Positions 9,306 to 17,169 of a DNA stretch of 38,695 nt are shown piece by piece. The translations under genes and the position numbers were made by a program. Origin of the DNA: Alphaproteobacteria bacterium (GTDB lineage Bacteria; Pseudomonadota; Alphaproteobacteria; UBA2966; CAIVPW01). A model generated the notes under the pieces. That model made no database searches, was not told the origin of the DNA, and saw only the letters and a list, made by a program, of their open reading frames with translations. The DNA lies in NCBI GenBank assembly GCA_016869235.1, contig VGER01000014.1, positions 1 to 38,695 on the forward strand, written 5' to 3'. Each line of letters opens with the position of its first letter. Position 1 is the first letter of the stretch.

Positions 9306-10238
9306 CTATGCCGCGGCCATCAATTCCTGCACGTGGGCGGACGCGGAGCTTGCCAGCGCGGTCAGGTCGTAGCCGCCTTCCAGCGCGGAAACCACACGAC
9401 CGCCGGCGTGGCGGCGGGCGACGGCGCACAGCTCGCGGGTGATCCAGGCGTAGTCGTCCTCGGTGAGCATGAGTCCGCTGAGGGGATCGTCGCGGTGGGC
9501 ATCGAAGCCCGCCGAGATCAGCACGAACTCCGGCGCGAACGCGTCCAGCCTGGGCAGGATGGTGTCGGTGTAGGCGCGGCGCACCGCGGCGCCGTCGCTC
9601 GCGCCGCGCAGCGGCACGTTGACGATGTTGCCGGCGACGCCCTGCTCGTTGGCGTGGCCGGTGCCGGGATAGAACGGGTCCTGGTGGGTGCTGGCATAGA
9701 ACAGGCCCGGGTCGCGCTCGAACGAGTGCTGTGTGCCGTTGCCGTGGTGGACGTCGAAGTCGATCACGGCTACGCGCGTGAGGCCATGCACCGCGCGTGC
9801 CTGCAGGGCGCCGATGGCGACGTTGTTGAAGAAGCAGAAGCCCAAGGCGCGCGCCCGCTCGGCGTGATGACCGGGCGGCCGCACGGCGCAAAACGCATTC
9901 GCCACCTCGCCGGCCGCGACCGCATCGACGGCGGCAACGCACGCCCCCGCGGCGCGCAACATGGCGGGACCGGTGGCCGCGCCCATGGCGGTGTCGGGAT
10001 CGATACGCACATAGCCATGCGCCGGCACCGCGGCGAGCAGCGCCTCGACATAGCCGCGCTCATGCACGCGGGACAGCGCCTCGCGGCTCGCCTCCGGCGC
10101 TTCCCGCCACGCCAGCGCCGCGAACGCCGGACTGCGCAGCGCGGAGAGCACCGACTCCAGACGTGCCGGACTCTCGACGTGCCACGGCTCCATCTCGTGG
10201 AGCAGGCAGGCGGGGTGGGTGAAGATGGCGGTGGTCAG
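9306..10238 (-). CDS. Histone deacetylase-family (class II-like) amidohydrolase, CTG start
   Basis: The protein has 310 residues if initiated at the CTG 10236-10238. Active-site motifs are complete: the RPPGHHAE double histidine, the zinc ligands in IDFDVHHGNGTQ, the ISAGFDAH aspartate and the LEGGYD tyrosine. Relatives include acetylpolyamine amidohydrolases and AcuC-like deacetylases; the bacterial substrate is unknown. The first ATG (10193) would remove TTAIFTHPACLLHEM, which fits the conserved family N terminus. No ATG, GTG or TTG occurs between the upstream in-frame stop and that ATG. A strong AAGGAG sits 9 nt before the CTG. The neighbouring xseB and fadD are on the same strand, but gaps over 100 nt argue for separate control. 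Confidence 0.88.
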   Translation of the reverse strand: MTTAIFTHPACLLHEMEPWHVESPARLESVLSALRSPAFAALAWREAPEASREALSRVHERGYVEALLAAVPAHGYVRIDPDTAMGAATGPAMLRAAGACVAAVDAVAAGEVANAFCAVRPPGHHAERARALGFCFFNNVAIGALQARAVHGLTRVAVIDFDVHHGNGTQHSFERDPGLFYASTHQDPFYPGTGHANEQGVAGNIVNVPLRGASDGAAVRRAYTDTILPRLDAFAPEFVLISAGFDAHRDDPLSGLMLTEDDYAWITRELCAVARRHAGGRVVSALEGGYDLTALASSASAHVQELMAAA

Positions 10239-10247
10239 AGTCAGACG

Positions 10248-10253
10248 CTCCTT
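10248..10253 (-). promoter_or_regulatory. Shine-Dalgarno AAGGAG that supports the CTG start
   Basis: On the minus strand AAGGAG occupies 10253-10248. The CTG at 10238 follows after 9 nt; another in-frame CTG at 10244 follows after only 3 nt. The nearest ATG (10193) is 54 nt downstream of this site, too far to be served by it. This placement is the main evidence for non-canonical initiation of the deacetylase-family gene. Confidence 0.6.
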
Positions 10254-10488
10254 AGCGAGAACGACGACGAGGTGCGGCGAACACGGGCGATCTACGGGAC
10301 CTTACGGACCGGACCGGTTCCGGTCGGCGGTCCAGGTCTTGCTGCCCGCACCCAATTTGGCGCAGTTCCCGCGCAACTTGCGCCTCGAGCATTTCTCGCG
10401 ACAGGTTGCAGCGTCGTACTTGGAGAGATTTGGCGGGCTGCCGCCGCACCGATAGATAGCGCTGAGGAACAAAATCCCCTCAGGAATA

Positions 10489-12180
10489 TCAGCCCGCGGC
10501 GGCGCGGGCGGCCTGGAACTTGGCGACCTCTTCCTCGACCAGCTCCTTCTTGGAGAGCTTGCCGACCATGGTCTTGGGCAGCTGGGCGCGGAACTCGATC
10601 TCGCGCGGCAGCTCATGCTTGCCGATGCGGGCGCGCAGGAAGGCCGTCAACTCGTCCTCGACGAGCTTCATGCCGTCCTTGACCCGCACGAACGCCTTCA
10701 CCGACTGGCCGAGGCGCTCGTCGGGCACGCCGACCACGGTGACCTCGGCGACGGCCGGGTGCTCGTAGATCGCCTCCTCGACGTTGCGCGGATAGACGTT
10801 GAAGCCGCCGACCAGGATGAGGTCCTTGATGCGGTCGATGAGGAAGATGTAGCCCTCCTCGTCCATCGTGCCGATGTCGCCGGTGCGCAGGCGGCCGTTG
10901 ACGATCTGCGCCGCGGTCTCCTGCGGTCGGTTCCAGTAGCCCGCCATCACCTGCGGCCCCTGGATGCAGATCTCGCCGCGCTCGCCGGGCTGCAGCACGC
11001 GCACCGGATCATCGCGGTCGGTGATGACGACGGTGGTGCCCGGCAGCGGCTGGCCGATCGAGCCCGCCTTGTTGACGCCGTAAAGCGGATTGCAGGTGGC
11101 GACCGGCGCCGCCTCGGTGAGGCCGTAGCCTTCCACCAGCTTGCAGCCGGTGAGGCGCTCGAAACGGTGCTTCACCTCGAGCGGCAGCGGCGCGCCGCCG
11201 GAGATGCAGAACTTGACCGAGGTGAGATCGAGGTCGCGCACCTTGGGCGAGCCGTTGATGGCGGCGAACATGGTCGGCACGCCCGGCACCAGGGTCGGAC
11301 GCTTCTTGTGGATGTCGCGCAGCACGTCGTCCAGGACGAAGCGCGGGTGCAGGATGATCTCGCCGCCGATGTAGAGGGCGAGGTTCATGCACACGGTCAT
11401 GGCGAAAACATGGAAGAAGGGGAGCGCACCCAGCAGCTTCTCCTGGCCCCACTGCACGCCCTCGAGCCACAGCATGGCCTGGTGCGCATTGGCGAACAGG
11501 TTGGCGTGGGTGAGCATCGCCCCCTTGGGGGTGCCGGTTGTGCCGCCGGTGTACTGCAGCACCGCGACGTCCGTTTTGGGATCGACGGCCACCGGATCGG
11601 GCTTGCCGTCGTTGTCGAGCAGGCTCGCCCACGTGACGTCGGCGGGGTGGCGCCGCCCGCGATAGAGATCGCGGCGCTTGGCGAGCGGATAGAGCAGGCT
11701 TTTCGGGAACGGCAGCACCTCGGGCAGGTTGCCGACCACGAGGCGGCGCAGGGGCGTCGTGCCGACCAGCCCCAGCACCTTGGGATACAGCACCGCGAGG
11801 TCGAGGGTGACCATGATCTCGGTGCCGGAGCCCTCGACCTGCGCGCGCAGTTGCGGCTCGGCGTAGAGCGGGCTGTAGTTCACCACCGTGGCGCCGGCGC
11901 GCAGGGCGCCGAAGTAGGCGACCACCGAGTGCGGCGAGTTGGGCAGGAACAGTCCGACGCGGGTCCCCTTGCGGACGCCGAGGCGCTGAAAGCCCTTGGC
12001 CGCGCGCTCCACCATCTCGCCGACCTGGGCGTAGGTGAACCGGCGGCCGAGGAAATCGAGACAGGGATTGGACGCGAAGCGCTTGGCGGGTTCCGTCAGC
12101 ACCTCGTATAGCGGCCGGCAGGGAATATCCGCGTCCCAACGGATGTTGGGCGGGTACTTGGTAAGCCACGCGTGTGCCAT
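10489..12180 (-). CDS. fadD: Long-chain fatty acid-CoA ligase (FadD-type AMP-binding enzyme)
   Basis: The protein has 563 residues. This adenylate-forming enzyme activates fatty acids with ATP and CoA. The AMP-binding P-loop is YTGGTTGTPKGAMLTH. Further conserved blocks are VEGYGLTEAAPVA, the RTGDIGTMDEEGYIFLIDR hinge region and the GFNVYPRNVEE segment. Near the C terminus lies the catalytic lysine region (LPKTMVGKLSKKEL). I used the ATG at 12178-12180; a GTG at 12199-12201 with AAAGGGG at good spacing is a real alternative and would add seven residues. The frame stays open to 13203 but reads antisense to the hotdog gene there. About 250 nt of sequence without a gene follows before the deacetylase-family gene; it contains an imperfect ctgagg/cctcag hairpin just after the stop. 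Confidence 0.93.
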   Translation of the reverse strand: MAHAWLTKYPPNIRWDADIPCRPLYEVLTEPAKRFASNPCLDFLGRRFTYAQVGEMVERAAKGFQRLGVRKGTRVGLFLPNSPHSVVAYFGALRAGATVVNYSPLYAEPQLRAQVEGSGTEIMVTLDLAVLYPKVLGLVGTTPLRRLVVGNLPEVLPFPKSLLYPLAKRRDLYRGRRHPADVTWASLLDNDGKPDPVAVDPKTDVAVLQYTGGTTGTPKGAMLTHANLFANAHQAMLWLEGVQWGQEKLLGALPFFHVFAMTVCMNLALYIGGEIILHPRFVLDDVLRDIHKKRPTLVPGVPTMFAAINGSPKVRDLDLTSVKFCISGGAPLPLEVKHRFERLTGCKLVEGYGLTEAAPVATCNPLYGVNKAGSIGQPLPGTTVVITDRDDPVRVLQPGERGEICIQGPQVMAGYWNRPQETAAQIVNGRLRTGDIGTMDEEGYIFLIDRIKDLILVGGFNVYPRNVEEAIYEHPAVAEVTVVGVPDERLGQSVKAFVRVKDGMKLVEDELTAFLRARIGKHELPREIEFRAQLPKTMVGKLSKKELVEEEVAKFQAARAAAG

Positions 12181-12447
12181 GCCCCTCGCACCTTGCCGCA
12201 CGATGCCCCTTTGCAATGGTAGCCCGCCCCGGCGAAAGACGGCCAGGGAAATGCGGTGCGCATGGTTGCCTGCCGGCCGAAACAACGCTGCGGACTTTGT
12301 GAACCGCGCCGGCACGGCCATACTCCCCCGTTTAGTCGCCTTGTCCCCGGGCCCAGCCCGCAGACCTCGAGTCGTTCCGCCTTGGCAGCCACCGAACCCC
12401 GCAGAGGCGCCGCCGACCTGCCCACTGTGGCGGGCACGGCGCTGGCC

Positions 12448-13179
12448 ATGGCCGACGCGACCGTGACCAAGAGCCGGCAGAAGCGCATGCACGCCGCCTG
12501 CGATGTCGACGCAGGATCCTACGGCACCGCCGCCGACCCTTTGCTGTTCGGCATCGACTGCCTGCTGGCGGTGCGCAAGAGCAAGGTGCGGGCGCCGGAC
12601 CGCCTCGTGCACCTTGAGCATCGCTTGGAGGTGCACCAGCCGGTCGCGGTGGACGAGAAACTCGGCGTGCGCGCCAAGGTCGAGCACGTGGAACAGACGC
12701 CGGACGGCGAGCGGGCGCGCTACGTCTTCGAGTTTTTCGGGCGCGACGGCTCGGTCGTGATGACCCAGGCGGCGACGACGCTGGTCGCCGACCCGAGCTG
12801 GCTGCGCGACGCGCCGGCCAGCAAGAGCGACCCGCGCGCCGGCTACCGGCTGGCGGCGCGCAAGCTGCTCAATTCGGCCAAGGTGCAGGGCTACAGCGAG
12901 GAGAGCGGCAACCGGCTGCACTTCGATCCCGCCTTCGCAGTGCGCTATGGCATGGGGGCGCCCGTCGCCAACGCGCTGATGACCGTGACGTGGGCGGTGG
13001 AAGCGCTCACCGCCGGCGAGGCGCCGCCGCAGGCGATGTCCATTGCCGCGCGCTTCCCCGCGCCGCTGTTCTGGGACGACGGGGTGGACGTGCTTGTGCG
13101 CGAGAAGAGCGGTAAGGTCGCCGCCGTGCGCTGCGTGAGCTCCGCCGGCGCGCTTGTGTGCGAGGCGGAGATCGCGTGA
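12448..13179 (+). CDS. MaoC/hotdog-fold-like protein, two hotdog halves (function unassigned)
   Basis: The protein has 243 residues from the ATG at 12448. The first half contains a segment like a hotdog helix and strands (PLLFGIDCLLAVRKSKVRAP, then VHLEHRLEVHQPVAVDEKL). The second half ends in IAARFPAPLFWDDGVDVLV, which resembles the RF..PLFPGD strand of MaoC-type hydratases. This suggests a double-hotdog thioesterase/dehydratase fold, but I see no clear MaoC catalytic D-x4-H. Location between fadD (divergent) and the Sua5 gene fits an acyl-CoA role, which is inference. The start is uncertain: GTG at 12426 or TTG at 12382 in frame are possible. The stop TGA overlaps the GTG of the next gene (GTGA). 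Confidence 0.65.
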   Translation: MADATVTKSRQKRMHAACDVDAGSYGTAADPLLFGIDCLLAVRKSKVRAPDRLVHLEHRLEVHQPVAVDEKLGVRAKVEHVEQTPDGERARYVFEFFGRDGSVVMTQAATTLVADPSWLRDAPASKSDPRAGYRLAARKLLNSAKVQGYSEESGNRLHFDPAFAVRYGMGAPVANALMTVTWAVEALTAGEAPPQAMSIAARFPAPLFWDDGVDVLVREKSGKVAAVRCVSSAGALVCEAEIA

Positions 13180-14150
13180 CGGCGCGCATCGTGGCGCCGA
13201 CACCGGAAGCGATCGCCGAGGCGGCGCGCCTGCTGTGCGCCGGCCGGCTGGTCGCCTTCCCGACCGAGACAGTGTACGGGCTGGGCGCCGACGCCACTAG
13301 CGACGCAGCCGTCGCGGCCATCTACCGCGCCAAGGGACGGCCCGCGCACAATCCGCTCATCGTCCATGTCGCGGCGCAGGCCGACGCCGAGGCGCTCGCC
13401 GTGTGGAGCGAGCCCGCCCGGCGGCTGGCGCGAACCTTCTGGCCCGGCGCCCTCACCCTGGTGCTGCCGCTGCGTCCCGGCGCGCCGATTGCGAGCGCGG
13501 CCGTGGCGGGCCTCGACACGATCGCCCTGCGCGTGCCGGATCACCCGGTGGCGCTCGACCTGTTGCGGGCGGCCGGGCGGCCGCTGGCGGCGCCGAGCGC
13601 CAATCCGTCCGGCCGAGTCAGCCCGACGCGCGCCGAGCACGTAGCAGCGGGGCTGGGCGACGCGGTGGACCTGATCCTCGACGGCGGGCCGTGCCGGGTC
13701 GGCATCGAATCCACGGTGGTCGCCCTGGGACGCGACATCCCGCAGCTGCTGCGGCCGGGCGGCGTTCCCGCCACCCAGCTCGAGGACGTGCTGAACCAGT
13801 CGCTGTTACCCGCGACCGCCGGCGCGCGCTCCGATGGACGCCCCCGGGCGCCGGGGCAATTGGAAAGCCACTACGCGCCGCGGGCGGCGGTGCGGCTCAA
13901 CGCCACCAGCGCCGCGCCAAGCGAAGGCGGGCTGGCGTTCGGCGCCCGCGACGTGCCGGGCGGCCGGCGCACCATCAACCTGTCGGCGCGCGGCGACGTC
14001 GCCGAGGCGGCGGCAAACCTCTACGCGGCGCTGCGCGCTCTGGACGAGGCCAACGTGAGCGCGATCGCGGTGGCGCCGATCCCGGAGGAAGGCCTGGGCG
14101 TGGCAATCAACGATCGCCTGCGGCGGGCGAGCGCGCGCCGCCCGTCTTGA
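13176..14150 (+). CDS. L-threonylcarbamoyladenylate synthase, Sua5/YwlC type
   Basis: The protein has 324 residues and makes the threonylcarbamoyl-AMP used for t6A37 of ANN-decoding tRNAs. The N-terminal YrdC fold has AFPTETVYGLGADA, the KGRP loop in YRAKGRPAHNPLIVHV, and SANPSGRVSPT. A C-terminal Sua5 domain is present (about 230-324, starting after the linker with LESHYAP), which distinguishes it from the single-domain TsaC. The start is GTG at 13176; it overlaps the preceding TGA (GTGA) and has GGAG 6 nt upstream, so coupling to the hotdog gene is likely. The stop lies 10 nt from the convergent small exported protein gene. Confidence 0.93.
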   Translation: MTARIVAPTPEAIAEAARLLCAGRLVAFPTETVYGLGADATSDAAVAAIYRAKGRPAHNPLIVHVAAQADAEALAVWSEPARRLARTFWPGALTLVLPLRPGAPIASAAVAGLDTIALRVPDHPVALDLLRAAGRPLAAPSANPSGRVSPTRAEHVAAGLGDAVDLILDGGPCRVGIESTVVALGRDIPQLLRPGGVPATQLEDVLNQSLLPATAGARSDGRPRAPGQLESHYAPRAAVRLNATSAAPSEGGLAFGARDVPGGRRTINLSARGDVAEAAANLYAALRALDEANVSAIAVAPIPEEGLGVAINDRLRRASARRPS

Positions 14151-14160
14151 TCGGCGAGCG

Positions 14161-14520
14161 CTAGCCGACGCGGGTGATCGAGGCGACCTCGATGGTGCCG
14201 ACCGTCGGATAGCGCGCGTCGGCGCCCGGCGTGAACATGCCGGCGATGGCGACGCGGACGTTGGGCGCGGTCGCCAGCAACGCGCGCTGCGTTGGATTGC
14301 CTTCCTGCAGGCGATAGAAGCGCAGCGCGTCGTCCTCGAGGCCGATGACGCAGTCGCGCTCCGGCACCGCTGCGGTCGGCCGGTCGGGCAGGCATCGCAA
14401 GGTGCCGACCACGGCGATGGGCCCGCGCGCGCCCAGCACGCCGGCGTTGTCCTGGCGGCCGGCGCAGGCGACGGCGACCGCCAACAACGAGGAACACAGA
14501 AGAAGGGACGCGAACCGCAC
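14161..14520 (-). CDS. Small exported hypothetical protein
   Basis: The protein has 119 residues, starting at GTG (14518-14520) with AAGAGG at good spacing. The N terminus is a clear export signal (MRFASLLLCSSLLAVAVACAG). Cys19 sits where a lipobox cysteine would be, but the -3 position is Ala, so a lipoprotein is possible and ordinary cleavage cannot be excluded. The mature part is about 100 residues, beta-rich by appearance, with two further cysteines (in LRCLPDRP and ERDCVIG) that could form a disulfide. I do not recognise the family. It is transcribed divergently from the FAD-linked dehydrogenase and convergently with the Sua5 gene. Confidence 0.7.
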   Translation of the reverse strand: MRFASLLLCSSLLAVAVACAGRQDNAGVLGARGPIAVVGTLRCLPDRPTAAVPERDCVIGLEDDALRFYRLQEGNPTQRALLATAPNVRVAIAGMFTPGADARYPTVGTIEVASITRVG

Positions 14521-14609
14521 GGAAGCCTCTTGTTCTCCCCTCGGGGGCGGGCCCTCACTTGAAGGCGGCGGCCAATGGGCGGAAAGTGACCGATCAGGAA
14601 CCCTTGCCG

Positions 14610-16067
14610 ATGGCGCCCGCCCGACTCTCTACCACAGCCGCAGTGCCCGCGTCCGGTGACATCGCACCGAGTGTGATCGAGCGGCTGCAGGCCGCCGCCG
14701 GCGACGGCGGCTGGAGCACCGATCCGGCGCGGCTGGCGCCATACCTGATCGACCAGCGCCGCCGCTACCGGGGCAGCGCGCCGCTCCTGCTGCTGCCCGA
14801 CACGACCGAGAAGGTGTCGGCGATCGTGCGGATCTGCGCCGAGACGCGCACGCCCATCGTTCCCCAGGGCGGCAACACCGGCCTGGTCGGCGGGGCGACG
14901 CCGCCGGCCGCGGGCGGCGCCGTGCTGGTGAACCTCGCCCGCATGAACCGGGTGCGTGAGGTCGACGCCGCGGCGGCGGCGATCACGGTCGAAGCGGGGT
15001 GCATCCTGGCGGCGGTGCAGCAGGCGGCAGCCGGCGCCGGGTTCCTGTTCCCGCTCAGCCTGGGCGCCGAGGGCAGCTGCCAGATCGGCGGCAACCTCGC
15101 CACCAACGCCGGCGGCCTGCAGGTGCTGCGCTACGGCACGGCGCGCGCGCTCACCCTCGGCCTCGAGGTGGTGACCGCCGACGGGCGCGTGTGGAACGGC
15201 CTGCGCGGGCTGATGAAGGACAACACCGGCTACGACCTGAAGCAGCTGTTCATCGGCGCCGAGGGCACGCTCGGCATCATCACCGCGGCGGTGCTGCGGC
15301 TGTTCCCGCTGCCCAGCCAGCGCGTCACGGTGATGGTGGGCATCGACGACGTGAGCGCGGCGCTGCGCGTGCTGAACGATCTGCGCGCGGCTTCGAGCGA
15401 GCGGCTGAACGCGTGCGAGATCCTGTCGGCGCGCGCGCTCGAGTTCGTGCTGCGCCACGTGCCGGGCGCGCGGCCGCCGTTCACCGAGCTGCACCCGTGG
15501 GTGCTGCTGGTGGAGGCGGAGGCCAGCGCGGGCGACGCGCTCGGCGACGCGCTGGCGGCAGCGCTCGGCGACCTGCTCGAGGCCGGCACCATCAAGGACG
15601 CGGCAATGGCGCAGAGCGCCGCCCAGGCCGAGGCAATGTGGAAGCTGCGCGAGTCGGTCCCCCTCGCCCAGACGCGCGAGGGCGGCAGCATCAAGCACGA
15701 CATCGCGGTGCCGCCGGCGCGCGCCGAAGACTTCATGAGGAAGGCCGAGGCGGCGGTGGCCAAGGCCCTGCCCGGCGTGCGCGTGTGCGCGTTCGGACAC
15801 CTGGGCGACGGCAACATCCACTACAACCTGTCGCAGCCGGTGGGTATGCAGCCCGAGGCATTCGTCGCCGAGTGGGACCGCCTCTCGCGCATCGTCCACG
15901 ACATCGCCGTGGAATTCGGCGGCAGCATCTCGGCGGAGCACGGCATCGGCCAGCAGAAGCGCGCCGACCTGGTGCGCTACAAGCCGGCGGTCGAGATCGA
16001 CATGATGCGCGCGGTGAAGCAGGCGCTCGACCCGCTCGGCATCATGAACCCGGGGAAGATGTTGTAG
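14610..16067 (+). CDS. FAD-linked 2-hydroxyacid dehydrogenase (GlcD / D-2-hydroxyglutarate dehydrogenase-like)
   Basis: The protein has 485 residues from the ATG at 14610. A PCMH-type FAD-binding domain (about 45-220) has the pyrophosphate loop PQGGNTGLVGGATPP and the GAEGSCQIGGNLATNAGG block. The C-terminal FAD-oxidase cap follows, with FGHLGDGNIHYN metal-binding histidines and EHGIGQQKR near the end, then GIMNPGKML. This is the pattern of D-lactate, glycolate GlcD-type and D-2-hydroxyglutarate dehydrogenases. The lone gene without glcE/glcF favours the single-subunit D-2-HG or D-lactate type. In-frame GTG at 14586 and TTG at 14559 are alternative starts. Palindromic repeat units lie just after the stop. 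Confidence 0.9.
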   Translation: MAPARLSTTAAVPASGDIAPSVIERLQAAAGDGGWSTDPARLAPYLIDQRRRYRGSAPLLLLPDTTEKVSAIVRICAETRTPIVPQGGNTGLVGGATPPAAGGAVLVNLARMNRVREVDAAAAAITVEAGCILAAVQQAAAGAGFLFPLSLGAEGSCQIGGNLATNAGGLQVLRYGTARALTLGLEVVTADGRVWNGLRGLMKDNTGYDLKQLFIGAEGTLGIITAAVLRLFPLPSQRVTVMVGIDDVSAALRVLNDLRAASSERLNACEILSARALEFVLRHVPGARPPFTELHPWVLLVEAEASAGDALGDALAAALGDLLEAGTIKDAAMAQSAAQAEAMWKLRESVPLAQTREGGSIKHDIAVPPARAEDFMRKAEAAVAKALPGVRVCAFGHLGDGNIHYNLSQPVGMQPEAFVAEWDRLSRIVHDIAVEFGGSISAEHGIGQQKRADLVRYKPAVEIDMMRAVKQALDPLGIMNPGKML

Positions 16068-16076
16068 CTACAGCGC

Positions 16077-16134
16077 CCTCGTCCTGAGACTGCCAAAGGA
16101 CGAGGTCTCATGCTTCGACAAGCTCAGCATGAGG
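16077..16134. repeat. Dispersed intergenic palindromic repeat, copy 1 (two hairpin units)
   Basis: Unit B has arms cctcgtcct (16077-16085) and aggacgagg (16097-16105) with an 11-nt loop. Unit A has arms ctcatgct (16107-16114) and agcatgag (16126-16133) with loop tcgacaagctc. A related copy in opposite orientation lies at 32361-32425. Copy 1 sits between the converging ends of the FAD-dehydrogenase and cyclase genes and may act as a bidirectional terminator. Similar REP-like elements are common between genes in alphaproteobacteria, as I recall. Confidence 0.8.
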
Positions 16135-16139
16135 AGTCT

Positions 16140-16910
16140 CTAATTGGGGATGACGACGTTGTAGAGCGTCTGCGGCTCGGCGACGCCCTTGAGCTCGAAA
16201 GTGCCCTTGTTCTCGAAGGTGCCGCGGCCCTGGGAGAGGTCCTTGACCACCTGCGAGACGTAGACGTCGTCGGTGCCGGCCTTGTCGCAGATGCGCGCGG
16301 CGATCTGCACGGTGGTGCCGAACAAATCGCCGTTCTCGGCGATCGGCTCGCCGGCGTTGATGCCGACGCGCAGGTGCAACAGGATGCTGGGGTCCTTGGC
16401 GCGCGCCTGCGTCAGGCTCTTCTGGATGGCGATGCCGGCGCCCACCGCCTCGGGGCACGACACGAAGCTCGCCATGATGCCGTCGCCGGCGGGCTTGACC
16501 TCGGTGCCGCAGAACTCGCGCAGCGCGTTGCGCACCACCGTGTTGTGCAGGTGCACGAGCTTCTGGGCGCCGGAGTCGCCGAGCTGCTGCGTGAGCTTGG
16601 TGGAGCCGACGATGTCGGTGAACATCACCGCCACCGGGCCGCCGCGCTTCTGCTCGGCCGGGTTCTTGAACTCCTCGACGGCGGCGTTGAGCGCCTTGCC
16701 GAGGTCCGTGCCCTTGCCGGAGAGGAAGTCCTCCATCGCCGCGCCGCCGGAGCGGAACATCTTCGCGTAGGACGGCTCGAGCAGGTACTCCTCGTACTTC
16801 TCGCCGAACTTCTTGGCGATGTCGGGGCCCGAGCCGAGTGCGCCGCCCCCGCGCGAGGCCCCTGACCCCACCTCGGCCGCGAGTTTTCCCGCTCGGGCGC
16901 GGATTTGCAA
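16140..16910 (-). CDS. Class III adenylate/guanylate cyclase domain protein
   Basis: The protein has 256 residues from a TTG at 16908-16910; the true start is uncertain, since no ATG occurs in frame before residue 51. A short helical N-terminal region (PDIAKKFGEKYEEYLLEPSY) precedes one CHD catalytic domain (about 90-250). Metal ligands are Asp99 (FTDIVGST) and Asp143 (AGDGIMASF), and the base-selecting Lys139 is present, favouring ATP. The transition-state position normally Asn is Gln202 in GTTVQIAARIC; Arg206 is kept. No membrane or sensor domain is seen, so it is probably a soluble cAMP-producing enzyme that works as a homodimer. It converges with the FAD-dehydrogenase gene across the repeat. 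Confidence 0.88.
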   Translation of the reverse strand: MQIRARAGKLAAEVGSGASRGGGALGSGPDIAKKFGEKYEEYLLEPSYAKMFRSGGAAMEDFLSGKGTDLGKALNAAVEEFKNPAEQKRGGPVAVMFTDIVGSTKLTQQLGDSGAQKLVHLHNTVVRNALREFCGTEVKPAGDGIMASFVSCPEAVGAGIAIQKSLTQARAKDPSILLHLRVGINAGEPIAENGDLFGTTVQIAARICDKAGTDDVYVSQVVKDLSQGRGTFENKGTFELKGVAEPQTLYNVVIPN

Positions 16911-17014
16911 GCTTCTACATGCGGTTAGCTGGCAATCGCGAGGTCACGGCGCAGCCGCCCGCGCCGACTCGTCGCAGCCTTGGGGCGGCTCTCGGGGCGC
17001 CCCATCGGCTTGAA

Positions 17015-17082
17015 AGCCCCACCCGGAGGGGCTAGGGAATAGCTTCGGGCTCGGGGAGGGCCGGCGGCTTGGCAGCCGCCGG
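17015..17082. other. Two hairpins in the leader region upstream of the aldolase
   Basis: The 259-nt gap between the divergent cyclase and aldolase genes contains agcccc/ggggct (17015-17020 and 17028-17033) and a perfect 9-bp stem ccggcggct/agccgccgg (17061-17069 and 17074-17082) with loop tggc. No T-run follows either one, so simple terminators are unlikely. They may be leader structures of the aldolase mRNA. No promoter stands out. Confidence 0.4.
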
Positions 17083-17169
17083 AACGTTGCCCGTTCAGAG
17101 CCAAGAACCAGGGCTTTCCGGCCGAATGGCCACACGCCCAACAACACCACGAAGAGGATCGAGGGGACT

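Noticed and set aside
10307..10325. gaccgga-N5-tccggtc palindrome between fadD and the deacetylase-family gene
   Set aside because: The arms are short and GC-rich, it lacks a T-run, and no promoter relation is evident; too weak to call a regulatory site.
12181..13203. Longer N terminus for the acyl-CoA ligase
   Set aside because: Almost all of it reads antisense to the hotdog gene; the family N terminus starts at about 12180 (or at the GTG 12201).
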